From JAHEKO01 sp965212505 (GTDB taxonomy: Bacteria > Acidobacteriota > Thermoanaerobaculia > Multivoradales > JAHEKO01): a stretch of DNA of 64,000 bases. The DNA lies in the NCBI GenBank assembly GCA_965212505.1, contig OZ243123.1, positions 744,001-808,000 of the forward strand, given 5' to 3'. Each line of letters begins with the position of its first letter. The first letter of the stretch is position 1. The notes beneath the pieces are model-generated. The model did no database searches, was not told the DNA's origin, and saw only the letters and a list, made by a program, of their open reading frames with translations. The position numbers and the translations under genes are program-made. This document shows, in pieces, positions 43,494-52,101 of the stretch.

Positions 43494-44056
43494 CCGAACG
43501 ACTGCCGCCGGCGGTTACCGAACTGCTCAAACAGTGGAGCGAGCGCAGTCCCGAAGTCGAATCGGAGCTCTTCGATGTCGTCTACGCCAGGCTGTTGGAG
43601 ATCGCCGCGCATCTACTACGCCGCGAGCGGATCGGTCACACGCTAGACCCGGCGGCGCTCGTCAACGAGGCGTTCCTGCGCCTGGTGCGCCAGCGCCGAG
43701 TCAGTTGGCGCAGCCGCGGGCACTTTTTCTCGATCGCCGCCACGACGATGCGCCGCGTGCTCTCCGACCACGGTCGGCGCCGGGGTGCCACAAAACGCGG
43801 AGGGGGCCAGTTGCGAGTCGCCTTCGACGAGGCGTCACTGAGCACGGCGATTCCCGACGCGGCGGCAGGGGCGATGGGCGATCTGCTCGAGCAGATGCAC
43901 AAGGATGCGCCTGAACTCGCAGCGATTGTCGAGCTGCGGTTCTTTGGCGGGTTGAGTCTCGACGAGACGGCGCGCGCTCTTCGCCGGTCGAGAACGGCAG
44001 TTGTTGCCGACTGGGCGGTGGCCCGAGATTGGTTGATGCAGCACCACGACGCCTAG
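43490..44056 (+). CDS. ECF-type RNA polymerase sigma factor, TIGR02999-like
   Basis: A 188-residue sigma factor of the subgroup (TIGR02999-like) commonly coupled to kinases in Acidobacteriota and Planctomycetota. Region 2 is VVYARLLEIAAHLLRRERIGHTLDPAALVNEAFLRLV with RGHFFSIAATTMRRVLSDHGRRRGATKRGG; region 4 is APELAAIVELRFFGGLSLDETARALRRSRTAVVADWAVARDWL. The ATG overlaps the kinase stop (ATGA). No anti-sigma gene is adjacent; control may instead come through phosphorylation by the kinase, which is inference. Confidence 0.92.
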   Translation: MTERLPPAVTELLKQWSERSPEVESELFDVVYARLLEIAAHLLRRERIGHTLDPAALVNEAFLRLVRQRRVSWRSRGHFFSIAATTMRRVLSDHGRRRGATKRGGGQLRVAFDEASLSTAIPDAAAGAMGDLLEQMHKDAPELAAIVELRFFGGLSLDETARALRRSRTAVVADWAVARDWLMQHHDA

Positions 44057-44200
44057 TCCTCGACGATCGGCGGGCGGGAGCCTGACCGATCTGCTCTCGA
44101 ACTGCGCGGCTACAGGTGAAAGACGGAACTCGGCTTTTGCGCCGGAAGTTCCGTACGACCAACGACACCCTGGAACCGGGGTACTTCACCTGGAGGTGCT

Positions 44201-46531
44201 ATGAGGGCAACAACCGTCACCCGTTCAATTCTTCTGATGGTCTTCGTCGCCTCGCTGTCTTCGATGGCGAGCGCAGCCGAGCCGTTGTTCACCAGCATGA
44301 CGCAGGCAGACGCCGAAGGTCTGCTGACGCCGGAAGAGATCGCCATCGAAGACGTGTGGGCCATTTCGAGCCTGCGCCGCGACTACGTCGTCTTCGACGA
44401 CGCGCCGCTCTTCAACGGCGTGTTCGGCGACGTGACCGTCGAGATCAACCTCTTCCCCGATGTGACGTACACGTCGACCTTGCAGATCGGGCACGACTCG
44501 CGCCGCTTGGCCTGGACGGGTTCGCTGACCGGGGCGGCCGACAGTCGCGCGAAGTTCTTCAAGAGCCGCGCCCTGGGCAGGAGCCCACGGAGATTTTCCG
44601 GCGCCTTTCGCGACGGCTTCGACGCGTACCGCCTGCGCAAGGTCGGTCAGGGGCAGGGAACTCGCGATCTCTACGCCATCGAGCAGGTGGACTTCTCTGC
44701 CTTGGTGGGGGACGACGATCCACCGGAGGAATTCGCGTCTGGACCCGGCGAGCGATCCAAGGCCGGGAGCGCTACGTTGAGCCGTCCGGCGCGAACTCAG
44801 GGTAGTGGCGGCGGAGGAACCCCGCGCATCGACATTCTGTACGTGTACACCGCAGAAGCTGACGCTGCCGTTGCCGGCAGCATCGACTCCTACATCTATC
44901 GTCTCGAGGACGACTCGAACGAGATCCTCGATAACACCGAGATCGACGCAGAGTTTCGGGTGGTCGGTATCCACGAGATCGAGTTCGAGTTTTCAACCGA
45001 GGGGGATTTACCCGAGAACCGTGACCTGATCGCACTCGCTACTGATCCCGAGGTTCAAGCGCTACGGGACGGAGCGGCAGCCGATCTTGTGCAGTTCTTG
45101 GTCGATTCGAGTTGGTCTCACCGCTTCTTCGGCGCCGCGCGGCCCAACAACGAACTCCCTCTCGACCCCCGCCGGGCCTACAGCATTGTCGAGGTTGGGA
45201 CAGAGGCCAGATACACGTCAACCCATGAGTTGGCCCACAACATGGGAGCTCAGCACGCCCCTGGGGACTTGGGGGCGGGCAACGGAGTGTACTTCTACTG
45301 CCAAGGCTACCGAGATTTGGAGGCAACGGAGCCTTTTCGAACCGTGATGGCCTCCGCGAACGGTTGCGACCCCGGGAATCCGTGCAGCCGCATCCCTCAG
45401 TTCTCGAGTGAGACGGTCAAATATCTTGGTCGCGACACCGGGAACTCGACCCAAAGAAATCAGAGCTGTTTGGACAGCACGGCGGCCGCGGTGGCTGACT
45501 TCCGATCGCAACCGGTTCAGTACCAACTGACCATGACCGTTGCCGGCTCCGGCGGTGTGACGTCGGCCTCGGGAGGCATCAATTGTCCCGGAGACTGCGT
45601 TGACTCGGTCGACGCGGGATCCCCGGTGGTGTTGACAGCGGACGGAGACCCGGGTTGGGCCTTCGACGCGTGGTTCGGCGACGCCGGTTGTCAGGGTTCG
45701 GACAATCCGCTCGAATTCATGATGACGGAGGACATCACCTGCGAGGCCGGCTTCATCCAGAGCAGTCTGCCGTTCCTGACGGTCGACAAACTGGGTACGG
45801 GCTCGGGTTCGGTGACGAGCAGTCCGAGCGGGATCACCTGTGGTGAGTCCTGCCAGAGCGCCTCCGCTCCCTTCCAACCCGATGAAACGGTCCAGCTGAG
45901 TGCCCAGAGCGAGAGCTCGGACTTCGACGGATGGGGTGGGGACTGCTCGGCCGATGGCACCGTCGACATGGACATGGATCGGGCGTGCACGGCAACCTTC
46001 ACGGCGGTCGGTGGCGATCCCGTGCTCACCCTCCACAAGGCGGGTTCGGGCAGCGGTACGGTGACGAGCAGTCCTGACGGAATCAACTGCGACGCGGGCT
46101 GCGCGAACCAGTCGGCGTCATTCGATCCGAATACGCCGGTTCAGCTCTCCCAAATGAGCGACGACTCCACCTTTGTCGGTTGGAGCGGCGATTGCTCGCC
46201 GAGCGGCTCGGTCACCATGAGCTCCAACAAGAGCTGCACTGCGACGTTCGAGCAGAGCGCCACCGTTACCCTGACCGTCGGTGTGACCAACATCGGTGAC
46301 GCGGACGGCAAGATCACCAGCTCTTTGGGAGACATCGACTGTCAGCCCGATTGCGGCGACGACTTCCAGGTAGGTACGACGGTGACTCTACAGGCCAAGC
46401 CCGGCGGCGCCGCCTTCTTGGGTTGGACCGCCTCACAGGACTGCCCGGGGACGGTCGTTGGCTTCAACCTGACCGTTGTCATGAACGAGGCCCACCATTG
46501 CGAGGCGACCTTCAAGTTGATCGCGCCTTGA
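44201..46531 (+). CDS. Secreted reprolysin-like zinc metalloprotease with four C-terminal repeats
   Basis: A 776-residue exported metzincin. The ATG at 44201 follows GGAGG and opens a signal peptide (ILLMVFVASLSSMASA). Residues 25-200 are a propeptide-like beta domain; the catalytic domain from about 207 (RIDILYVYTAEAD) contains HELAHNMGAQH (342-352), the HExxHxxGxxH zinc site, and a likely Met-turn in FRTVMASA. From about 437 to the end there are four repeats of about 80 residues, each reading LTV...G.G.VTSS..GI.C...C and ending in GW.GDCS..G.V.M...K.CTATF, similar to bacterial InlB-B-like repeats. The repeats probably bind the cell surface or substrate. A strong terminator follows. Confidence 0.9.
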   Translation: MRATTVTRSILLMVFVASLSSMASAAEPLFTSMTQADAEGLLTPEEIAIEDVWAISSLRRDYVVFDDAPLFNGVFGDVTVEINLFPDVTYTSTLQIGHDSRRLAWTGSLTGAADSRAKFFKSRALGRSPRRFSGAFRDGFDAYRLRKVGQGQGTRDLYAIEQVDFSALVGDDDPPEEFASGPGERSKAGSATLSRPARTQGSGGGGTPRIDILYVYTAEADAAVAGSIDSYIYRLEDDSNEILDNTEIDAEFRVVGIHEIEFEFSTEGDLPENRDLIALATDPEVQALRDGAAADLVQFLVDSSWSHRFFGAARPNNELPLDPRRAYSIVEVGTEARYTSTHELAHNMGAQHAPGDLGAGNGVYFYCQGYRDLEATEPFRTVMASANGCDPGNPCSRIPQFSSETVKYLGRDTGNSTQRNQSCLDSTAAAVADFRSQPVQYQLTMTVAGSGGVTSASGGINCPGDCVDSVDAGSPVVLTADGDPGWAFDAWFGDAGCQGSDNPLEFMMTEDITCEAGFIQSSLPFLTVDKLGTGSGSVTSSPSGITCGESCQSASAPFQPDETVQLSAQSESSDFDGWGGDCSADGTVDMDMDRACTATFTAVGGDPVLTLHKAGSGSGTVTSSPDGINCDAGCANQSASFDPNTPVQLSQMSDDSTFVGWSGDCSPSGSVTMSSNKSCTATFEQSATVTLTVGVTNIGDADGKITSSLGDIDCQPDCGDDFQVGTTVTLQAKPGGAAFLGWTASQDCPGTVVGFNLTVVMNEAHHCEATFKLIAP

Positions 46532-46572
46532 GGCTGTGAGGCCTGGACCCGGCCTCGAGCCGGGGTTCCCAC

Positions 46573-46618
46573 GATCGCCGTCGAGAGAGAACCGCGAGCT
46601 CTCGGCGGCGATCTTCTT
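46573..46618 (+). terminator. Strong terminator after the reprolysin-like protease
   Basis: GATCGCCGTCGAGAG (46573-46587) pairs with CTCTCGGCGGCGATC (46599-46613), a 15-base stem with one G-U pair and an 11-base loop, followed by TTCTT. A smaller hairpin CCCGGC-CTCGA-GCCGGG lies just before it at 46548-46564. Confidence 0.8.
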
Positions 46619-46760
46619 GGGTCTTGCGGAGTTGTCTCCCCTCGTACTCCGAGATGACGAGGTGAGTTGGCGGCGAGCGGAGCCGACGACCAGTTTGTGC
46701 CCACACTGCCGTCCGAGACGCTGTTCGAGCCGGCTCGCCAGAAAGGTTGGCGACCGGTGC

Positions 46761-46766
46761 TAGCCT
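46761..46766 (+). promoter_or_regulatory. Putative -10 hexamer (TAGCCT), leaderless start of the methyltransferase
   Basis: TAGCCT ends 9 bases before the GTG at 46776. No ribosome site is present. Confidence 0.4.
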
Positions 46767-46775
46767 GATGCGACC

Positions 46776-47564
46776 GTGCGCCTGAGCGATCTCTACCGCC
46801 ATGCGTGGCGGGCCCTCGCCCCGGAGGGCTTCCCAGAGGTCGACCGGGTCGAGCCGCCAAGATCGCCCGAGGTCGTCTTCGAGATGGTGTCCGGTCTCGG
46901 ACTTGGCCCGCAGAGCCGTGTGCTCGACCTCGCGTGTGGACCCGGGCGGCACGCGGCGGAGCTTGCGCGCCGGCACGGAGTGCGGGTGGTCGGCGTCGAT
47001 CCGGTCATCGGCCAGCTGCGCGATGCGCGCGCCGCGTCTTCGCTCCAAGTGCTGGTGGGGGCGATGGAGAGTGTTCCGCTGGCCCCGGCCTCGGTCGATC
47101 TCGTCTGGCTACGCGACGCGCTCCTGCACTCGAACGACCCTGAGGCGACCCTGCACAGCTGCGCGCGCGTGCTTCGTCCAGGAGGGCACCTCCTGGTGCA
47201 TACCGCCTTTGCCACCGAGCTTCTGGCAACACACGAGTTGGAGCTGCTCGAGTCCGATGTCCGAGCGCGGCGCGAGGCGCTGGATCGAGAGCGTGTCGAT
47301 AGGGCGGCGGCTGATGCGGGGTTCGAGGTCGTGCGGCAGATGGAGCTCGGCAGTGAGCTTGCGGAGCACTATGACGACGCGGATGGGCTCGGAGGGAGAG
47401 CACTGTCGCGGCTCGCGCGGCTCCGTCGCTCCGAAGACCTCGAGGATCGGCTCGGCGAGGCGCAATTTCGATCCGCCTGGGGGCTCTACCACTGGGTTGT
47501 GTTCGAGTTCCTCGGCAAGCTGACCTATCGGACGAGTCTCTTCAGGAAGCGAGAGTCAACATAA
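46776..47564 (+). CDS. Class I SAM-dependent methyltransferase
   Basis: A 262-residue cytosolic methyltransferase. The SAM-binding motif I is VLDLACGPGRHAAELARRHGV (about 50-69) followed by the acidic motif II VVGVDPV; motif III is ASVDLVWLRDALLHSNDPEATLHSCARVLRPGGHLLVHTAF, as in ubiquinone/menaquinone and small-molecule methyltransferases of the UbiE type. The substrate is unknown. It starts at a GTG without a ribosome site but with a TAGCCT hexamer 9 bases upstream. 10 bases after its stop begins the AT-rich promoter region of the regulator gene. Confidence 0.87.
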   Translation: MRLSDLYRHAWRALAPEGFPEVDRVEPPRSPEVVFEMVSGLGLGPQSRVLDLACGPGRHAAELARRHGVRVVGVDPVIGQLRDARAASSLQVLVGAMESVPLAPASVDLVWLRDALLHSNDPEATLHSCARVLRPGGHLLVHTAFATELLATHELELLESDVRARREALDRERVDRAAADAGFEVVRQMELGSELAEHYDDADGLGGRALSRLARLRRSEDLEDRLGEAQFRSAWGLYHWVVFEFLGKLTYRTSLFRKREST

Positions 47565-47604
47565 CCGGTCCGTTTTGGTTACCCAATTCTCTCAGGTCTA
47601 TTCA

Positions 47605-47620
47605 GTAACTATGGGGTTAC
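47605..47620. promoter_or_regulatory. Inverted repeat GTAAC-N6-GTTAC before the ArsR-type gene
   Basis: GTAAC-TATGGG-GTTAC lies about 51 bases before the start at 47671. GGTTAC also occurs at 47577-47582 and 47673-47678, so the region has three copies of the half-site. It is a candidate operator for the regulator that follows. Confidence 0.45.
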
Positions 47621-47654
47621 CGATATGTCGGATGGTTCTGCCCGATGCTGGTGG

Positions 47655-47660
47655 TATAAT
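47655..47660 (+). promoter_or_regulatory. Consensus -10 hexamer (TATAAT), leaderless start of the ArsR-type gene
   Basis: A perfect TATAAT ends 10 bases before the ATG at 47671, so the transcript would begin only a few bases before the start codon. No Shine-Dalgarno sequence is present. Confidence 0.6.
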
Positions 47661-47670
47661 GGGTGAATCT

Positions 47671-48081
47671 ATGGTTACCTCTTCGCTGCAGGCCCTCCGA
47701 GGCGTTGCCGACCCGACGCGCCGTCGCATCATCGATCGCCTGCGGGCAGGGGGTATGGCGGTGCGAGAGATTGCCGCTGGCCTCCCGATGAGTCGTCCTG
47801 CGGTCTCGAAGCACCTCCGGGTTCTGAAGGAGCTGGGACTCGTCATCGAGACCAAGGTCGGACGTCGACGGATCTACGAGCTCGTTGCCACCCCGTTCGA
47901 GGAGATGGCCGCTTGGATGGAGCGGGTAGCGGAAGCCGAAGGTGCGCGTGTCGTTCGACCCACACTCGCTGACGCTCCGTCGGCGCCTGAGGGAGAGGGT
48001 CGCTTGAAGCGGGTTCGGACGGTTCGAGCTCCCGGTACCGAGGGCGAGCCGGGTGAGAGTGATCAGTGGCGATCGTGGTAG
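47671..48081 (+). CDS. ArsR-type helix-turn-helix transcriptional regulator
   Basis: A 136-residue winged-helix regulator. The DNA-binding region is ALRGVADPTRRRIIDRLRAGGMAVREIAAGLPMSRPAVSKHLRVLKELGLV, typical of ArsR/SmtB-like repressors, with the wing in ETKVGRRRIYELVA. There is no cysteine or histidine metal-binding motif in the helices, so it is not an obvious metal sensor; many relatives of this type sit before START-domain or other enzyme genes. I chose the ATG at 47671 because it lies 10 bases after a perfect TATAAT. The C-terminal tail is arginine-rich. It is followed by the aminotransferase gene after 22 bases. Confidence 0.88.
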   Translation: MVTSSLQALRGVADPTRRRIIDRLRAGGMAVREIAAGLPMSRPAVSKHLRVLKELGLVIETKVGRRRIYELVATPFEEMAAWMERVAEAEGARVVRPTLADAPSAPEGEGRLKRVRTVRAPGTEGEPGESDQWRSW

Positions 48082-48089
48082 CTCTCCGC

Positions 48090-48095
48090 TAGAGT
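48090..48095 (+). promoter_or_regulatory. Putative -10 hexamer (TAGAGT) before the aminotransferase
   Basis: TAGAGT ends 8 bases before the GTG at 48104, which supports that start over an ATG at 48053 inside the preceding gene. Confidence 0.35.
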
Positions 48096-48103
48096 CTCGC
48101 CGA

Positions 48104-49396
48104 GTGAGCGATCCAGCGTCGATCAACGAGGCCATCCGACGAGCGTCACCGGCGCTCGAGCGAGTGCTGTCGCCGATCGGGCGGCAGGCGTTCTTCCCGC
48201 CCGACATTCCGTTCCAAGCCGCTCAGGCTCGGGGCAAGCGCTACAACGCGACCATCGGTCAGATCACCGACGGTGCGGGTTCGGCGGTCGCCATGCCGTC
48301 CTTCGCCTCGACCGTGTCGACCCTCCCAGCGGAGGACCGGAATCGCGCGATGCTCTACTCGCCGGTCGAAGGGGTCCCCGAGGTGCGGGAGCTCTGGCGC
48401 GCCTGGCAGCGCCGCCACGAGCCGGCGTCGCCTTCGACCCTCCCGCTCGTGACGGCCGGTCTGACGCACGGCCTCTCCGTCGCCGCGGACCTCTTCGGAG
48501 GCCCCGATCGACCGATTGCGGTGCCGACGCCCTACTGGGGCAACTACCGCCAGACGTTCTCTTTGCGTACGGGGGCGCACGTCGTCTCCGCACCCGCGTT
48601 TCGCGACGGTTGCTACAACCCGACGGCGATCGCCGAGGCGCTGGCCGGTGAGGCGCCGGGCGAGCCTGCCGTCGCGATCCTGAACGTGCCGTCGAATCCT
48701 GGGGGCTACTCGCCGACGACCTCCGAGCGCGAGGCGCTCGTCGCTTCGCTGGTCGGGGTTGCCGAGAGCCGTCCGCTGGTTGTTCTCTGCGACGATGCCT
48801 ACGCCGGCCTGGTGTTCGATTCGGAGGTGCCCACCGAGTCGCTCTTCTGGGAGTTGAGCTCGGTGCACGAGAACCTGGTTCCGGTGAAGGTCGATGGGGG
48901 TACCAAGGAGTTCTCGTTCTTCGGCGGCCGGGTCGGCTTCTTGACCTTCCCGTTCGAGCCGGAGAGCGAGGTCGCCGAGGCGCTGACGAGCAAGGTCAAG
49001 TGTCTGGTCCGCGCGGCGATCGGATCGCCGGTGGCCACCACGCAGATGGTTCTGGCGCAGGCGCTTCGGAGCCCCCGCGTCGCCGAGGAGGTGGAGGCGG
49101 TTCGCGTTCGACTCGAGAAACGCTGTCGCGTGCTTCAGGACGCTCTCTCCGGCGTCGATCGCGAGCTGCTCGAGCCTCTGCCGTTCAACTCCGGGTGCTT
49201 CGCGCTCGTAGAGCTCGGGTCGCGTGTCTCGCCATCTGCAGACGAAGTCCGCCGACACCTGCTCGACCGTCACGACACCGGGCTGGTAGCTGTCGGCGAG
49301 CGCTTCGTGCGGATCGCCTTCTGCTCGGTGCGCGCCGACGACCTGCCGGAAGTGGTCGCTCGCCTGGAGCGGGGCGCCGCCGAGTTGGCGGACTGA
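48104..49396 (+). CDS. Class I/II pyridoxal-phosphate aminotransferase
   Basis: A 430-residue PLP enzyme of fold type I. Blocks are YSPVEGVPEVRELW, TAGLTHGLSVAADLF, PTPYWGNYRQTFSLRTGA, ILNVPSNPGGYSPT and LCDDAYAGLVF; the PLP lysine is in VDGGTKEFSFFGGRVGFL. The C-terminal part has HDTGLVAVGERFVRIAFCSV. This is aspartate-aminotransferase-like in order but the substrate is unknown. The GTG at 48104 is chosen because the frame upstream to 48053 overlaps the regulator gene; a TAGAGT hexamer lies 8 bases before it. The frame may begin at 48053 if translation is coupled. Confidence 0.85.
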   Translation: MSDPASINEAIRRASPALERVLSPIGRQAFFPPDIPFQAAQARGKRYNATIGQITDGAGSAVAMPSFASTVSTLPAEDRNRAMLYSPVEGVPEVRELWRAWQRRHEPASPSTLPLVTAGLTHGLSVAADLFGGPDRPIAVPTPYWGNYRQTFSLRTGAHVVSAPAFRDGCYNPTAIAEALAGEAPGEPAVAILNVPSNPGGYSPTTSEREALVASLVGVAESRPLVVLCDDAYAGLVFDSEVPTESLFWELSSVHENLVPVKVDGGTKEFSFFGGRVGFLTFPFEPESEVAEALTSKVKCLVRAAIGSPVATTQMVLAQALRSPRVAEEVEAVRVRLEKRCRVLQDALSGVDRELLEPLPFNSGCFALVELGSRVSPSADEVRRHLLDRHDTGLVAVGERFVRIAFCSVRADDLPEVVARLERGAAELAD

Positions 49397-49450
49397 TCGG
49401 CACGGAATCGGTACAATAGGGGCCACTCGAAGCCCGGCGGGCCTGTCCTC

Positions 49451-50497
49451 ATGAATCGTCTCCAGTCCAGGCTGATCCTCTGCACAGTGGCCTTCTGCCT
49501 CACGACCGCGACGGCGGTACAGGCGCAGTATTTCCACACCGCCGATGCCGGAGGTGGCCTCTACGTCCAGCAGATGATGGGCCGCGCCCTTCTTCGCGAG
49601 CCCTCGGGCGAGGTCACCGAGCTGGCAATTCCGACGGGGACCCTCTTGCGGCGCATCCAGCCGCTCGCGGAAGGTTGGCTCCTCTCCGGCGAGGTCGATC
49701 TCGAAGAGGGACGAGAGCTCTTCTTGCTCCGCGGCGGTCTCGGCGAAGAGCCGAAACGATTCCCCGTGCCCGAGAACAGTGCCGGCGATCCGATGCGCAT
49801 CAATCCAGTGCCGCTGGTTCGCGAGGGGCAACTCATCGGGATCGGATGGATCGCCGGAGCTCGAATTCGGGAGGGCGCCGTCTACGCCTCACTCTGGAGC
49901 GGCACCGATTGGTCGCAACCCGAGCAGGTGAGCGGCATCGGACCGGGGACGCAGATCGGGCTCTCGGGAGTTGTGCTCGCCGACGGCAGCTGGCTGCTCT
50001 CATGGAGTGCCTACGACGGAGACGACGACGAGATCTTCTGGAGTCGCCGGGTGACGGACCGTTGGAGCCCGCCGCGCCCCTTACATGCGCGCAACGAGGA
50101 GCCGGATGTCAAACCGGAACTGATCGCGACCGGCGTCGGAGCGCTGGCCGCCTGGGGTGCCTCGGACGGGACGACCTATCGAGTCAAGCTGGCCGCCTTC
50201 GACGGTCGCCGCTGGCGCACGCTGCCGTTCGACACCCCCGCCGGCACGGTGAACCCGACCTTCACGCCGCACGGCACCGGTGTTCGGCTCCTCTATCGGC
50301 GCGTGGTGGAGTCGAGTTGGGTGCTCTTCGAGTTGGACGAGCGAGGCGCTCCGCTGCGACGGCTGGTACTCGATACCGAGTCGACCTTTGCACCTGCGGT
50401 TGTGCCCGACGAGAGCGGCGTGCTCGGTTTCGAATGGCCTGGGGCCGATCTCCAAACACCTGACCGAATGGACATCGAATGGCAGGACGTCCCCTGA
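49451..50497 (+). CDS. Secreted beta-propeller-like protein of unknown function
   Basis: A 348-residue exported protein. The signal peptide is LILCTVAFCLTTATAVQA. The rest is beta-rich with repeated W/D-rich loops (WLLSGEVD, SWLLSWSAYDGDDDEIFWSRRVTDRWSPP, LAAWGASDGTTYRV), suggesting a six- or seven-bladed propeller; no catalytic motif is clear. It overlaps the next gene by 19 bases, which is unusually long for a chance overlap and indicates co-translation with the SGNH hydrolase. A TACAAT hexamer lies about 32 bases upstream of the ATG. Confidence 0.78.
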   Translation: MNRLQSRLILCTVAFCLTTATAVQAQYFHTADAGGGLYVQQMMGRALLREPSGEVTELAIPTGTLLRRIQPLAEGWLLSGEVDLEEGRELFLLRGGLGEEPKRFPVPENSAGDPMRINPVPLVREGQLIGIGWIAGARIREGAVYASLWSGTDWSQPEQVSGIGPGTQIGLSGVVLADGSWLLSWSAYDGDDDEIFWSRRVTDRWSPPRPLHARNEEPDVKPELIATGVGALAAWGASDGTTYRVKLAAFDGRRWRTLPFDTPAGTVNPTFTPHGTGVRLLYRRVVESSWVLFELDERGAPLRRLVLDTESTFAPAVVPDESGVLGFEWPGADLQTPDRMDIEWQDVP

Positions 50498-52068
50498 TCC
50501 GCGCCCTGCCACTCCTCGCGGTGTTGATGCTGGTCGCCGGGTTCGCGGGCGCGACCGACTACCTGGCGATCGGCGACTCGAACATGGCCGGGAGTAGCTG
50601 GCCCGCCACCTGTGCCACCTGTCCGGTGGTCTTCGATTGCACGGGCGGCTGCGCCGCATCGTCCAACGGGCGCGAGAGCTGTGGCCTCCCTCGAAGGCTC
50701 GAGAATTGGCTGGGCGGTGGCAACGACGTCATCAACGAGGGCCTCGGGGCTGAGTTGACGAGCGCGGCGCTCAGCCGCATCAACAGCGAGATGAACCAGC
50801 ACTGCAGCAACCCGGCGGTCTGCTCGGCGTTGATCCTCATGCACGGCACCAACGACCTGAACAACAACATCAGTCCCGAGACCGCGCGCAACAACCTCGA
50901 GGGGATCATCGATCACGTCAAGGGGCGCGACGTCGACGTGCTGCTGATGTCGGTCATCCGCAAGGTCTTCGATCGGCACAACACCGATTGGCAGGACTAC
51001 CGCGACCTACTCTCGACCCTTGCCAACACGAAGGATCTCCAGTTCGTCGACACGCACGACCAGCTTTGCGACACCGCAAGCTGTTACCACAAGAACTACT
51101 ACATCGACGCCGACCTGGACGACGACGGCATCGACGAGCTGAACGAAGGGGCCACCGATTGCACCGCACCCACCCCTTTGCCAGGCGAGGGCGACAACGG
51201 TATTGGCCACCTGGATCCGGACGGTTTCAGCATCCTGACCGATATGGTGCAGGACGAGTTCCCGGGCTCAACGCCCGGAGCTCCGAACCCCACCTCGCCC
51301 TCGGGCTCGATCATGGACTCGACCCCCGACTTCGTCTGGCCCGAGATCGGCAGCGCCACCTGGTACCAGCTCGAGGTCGACGGAGCGAAGACCTGGTGGG
51401 AAGAGGCGGCGGACTGTGCGGGCGGAACCTGCACGGTGAACCCCGGTGTCGTGCTCAGTGAAGGCGCCCACTCCTGGCGCGTGCGCGGCCGCAACCTGCG
51501 CGGCATGGGAGCTTGGAGCGCTTCGGAGAACTTCAGCGTCGACACGCTCGTGCCGCCGGGCGAGACCACGCCGACCGGGCCGGTCGGGCCGATCTTCGAA
51601 GCGGCGCCGGAATACACCTGGACCGAAGTTCCGACCGCGACCGAGTACGACCTCGAGGTTCGCGACGCCGGTAGCAATTTGGACGCCTCCGCGGTTTCGA
51701 TCGACGCGGCCACCGCGTGCGCCGGCTCCATCTGTTCCTTCGTCGAAGGTAGCGTCTTGAGCGGCCCAGACGACTACACGATCAAGCTGATCGCCCGAAA
51801 CTCCGCCGGCGACGGCCCGCTCAGCAGCCCGGGACTCACCTTCTCGGTGCTCGAGTGTGTCGACGCCAGCGTCGAGGACCTCGAGCAGCTGGAGCCGTCC
51901 CCGGTGACGACCACGGAGACGGTCGAACGTTGCGGTGCGGTCACCGCCGGCGCGATGGGGGCGTACAGGATCGACGCCTCGGGCTCCCTCACGATCCATA
52001 CCCGAGACGGCTTCACGGCCTTCGACGGCTTCGAGGTTCGCGGCGAACTGAGCGTGACCGTCGACTAG
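50479..52068 (+). CDS. Secreted SGNH/GDSL hydrolase with FN3-like repeats and C-terminal beta tail
   Basis: A 529-residue exported esterase-like protein. After a signal peptide (LLAVLMLVAGFAGA) the SGNH domain starts with YLAIGDSNMAGSSW (the GDS serine block), then LILMHGTNDLNNN (block III, GxND) and a late DLDDDGIDELNEG region before HLDPDGF (catalytic Asp/His block). From about 255 there are two FN3-like modules with PDFVWPEIGSATWYQLEV and PEYTWTEVPTATEYDLEV. The C-terminus ends DGFTAFDGFEVRG, like the protein at 40-1932. SGNH enzymes cleave esters of carbohydrates or lipids; the substrate is unknown. The first 19 bases overlap the preceding gene. Confidence 0.87.
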   Translation: MAGRPLIRALPLLAVLMLVAGFAGATDYLAIGDSNMAGSSWPATCATCPVVFDCTGGCAASSNGRESCGLPRRLENWLGGGNDVINEGLGAELTSAALSRINSEMNQHCSNPAVCSALILMHGTNDLNNNISPETARNNLEGIIDHVKGRDVDVLLMSVIRKVFDRHNTDWQDYRDLLSTLANTKDLQFVDTHDQLCDTASCYHKNYYIDADLDDDGIDELNEGATDCTAPTPLPGEGDNGIGHLDPDGFSILTDMVQDEFPGSTPGAPNPTSPSGSIMDSTPDFVWPEIGSATWYQLEVDGAKTWWEEAADCAGGTCTVNPGVVLSEGAHSWRVRGRNLRGMGAWSASENFSVDTLVPPGETTPTGPVGPIFEAAPEYTWTEVPTATEYDLEVRDAGSNLDASAVSIDAATACAGSICSFVEGSVLSGPDDYTIKLIARNSAGDGPLSSPGLTFSVLECVDASVEDLEQLEPSPVTTTETVERCGAVTAGAMGAYRIDASGSLTIHTRDGFTAFDGFEVRGELSVTVD

Positions 52069-52101
52069 GTCTGAGTCTCCGGCCGTCCGTCGTCTTTGAC
52101 T

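Noticed and set aside
48146..49831. A 561-residue minus-strand frame opposite the aminotransferase
   Set aside because: The plus-strand gene has the PLP lysine and all expected blocks; the opposite frame is rich in Arg/Glu/Gly without any domain.
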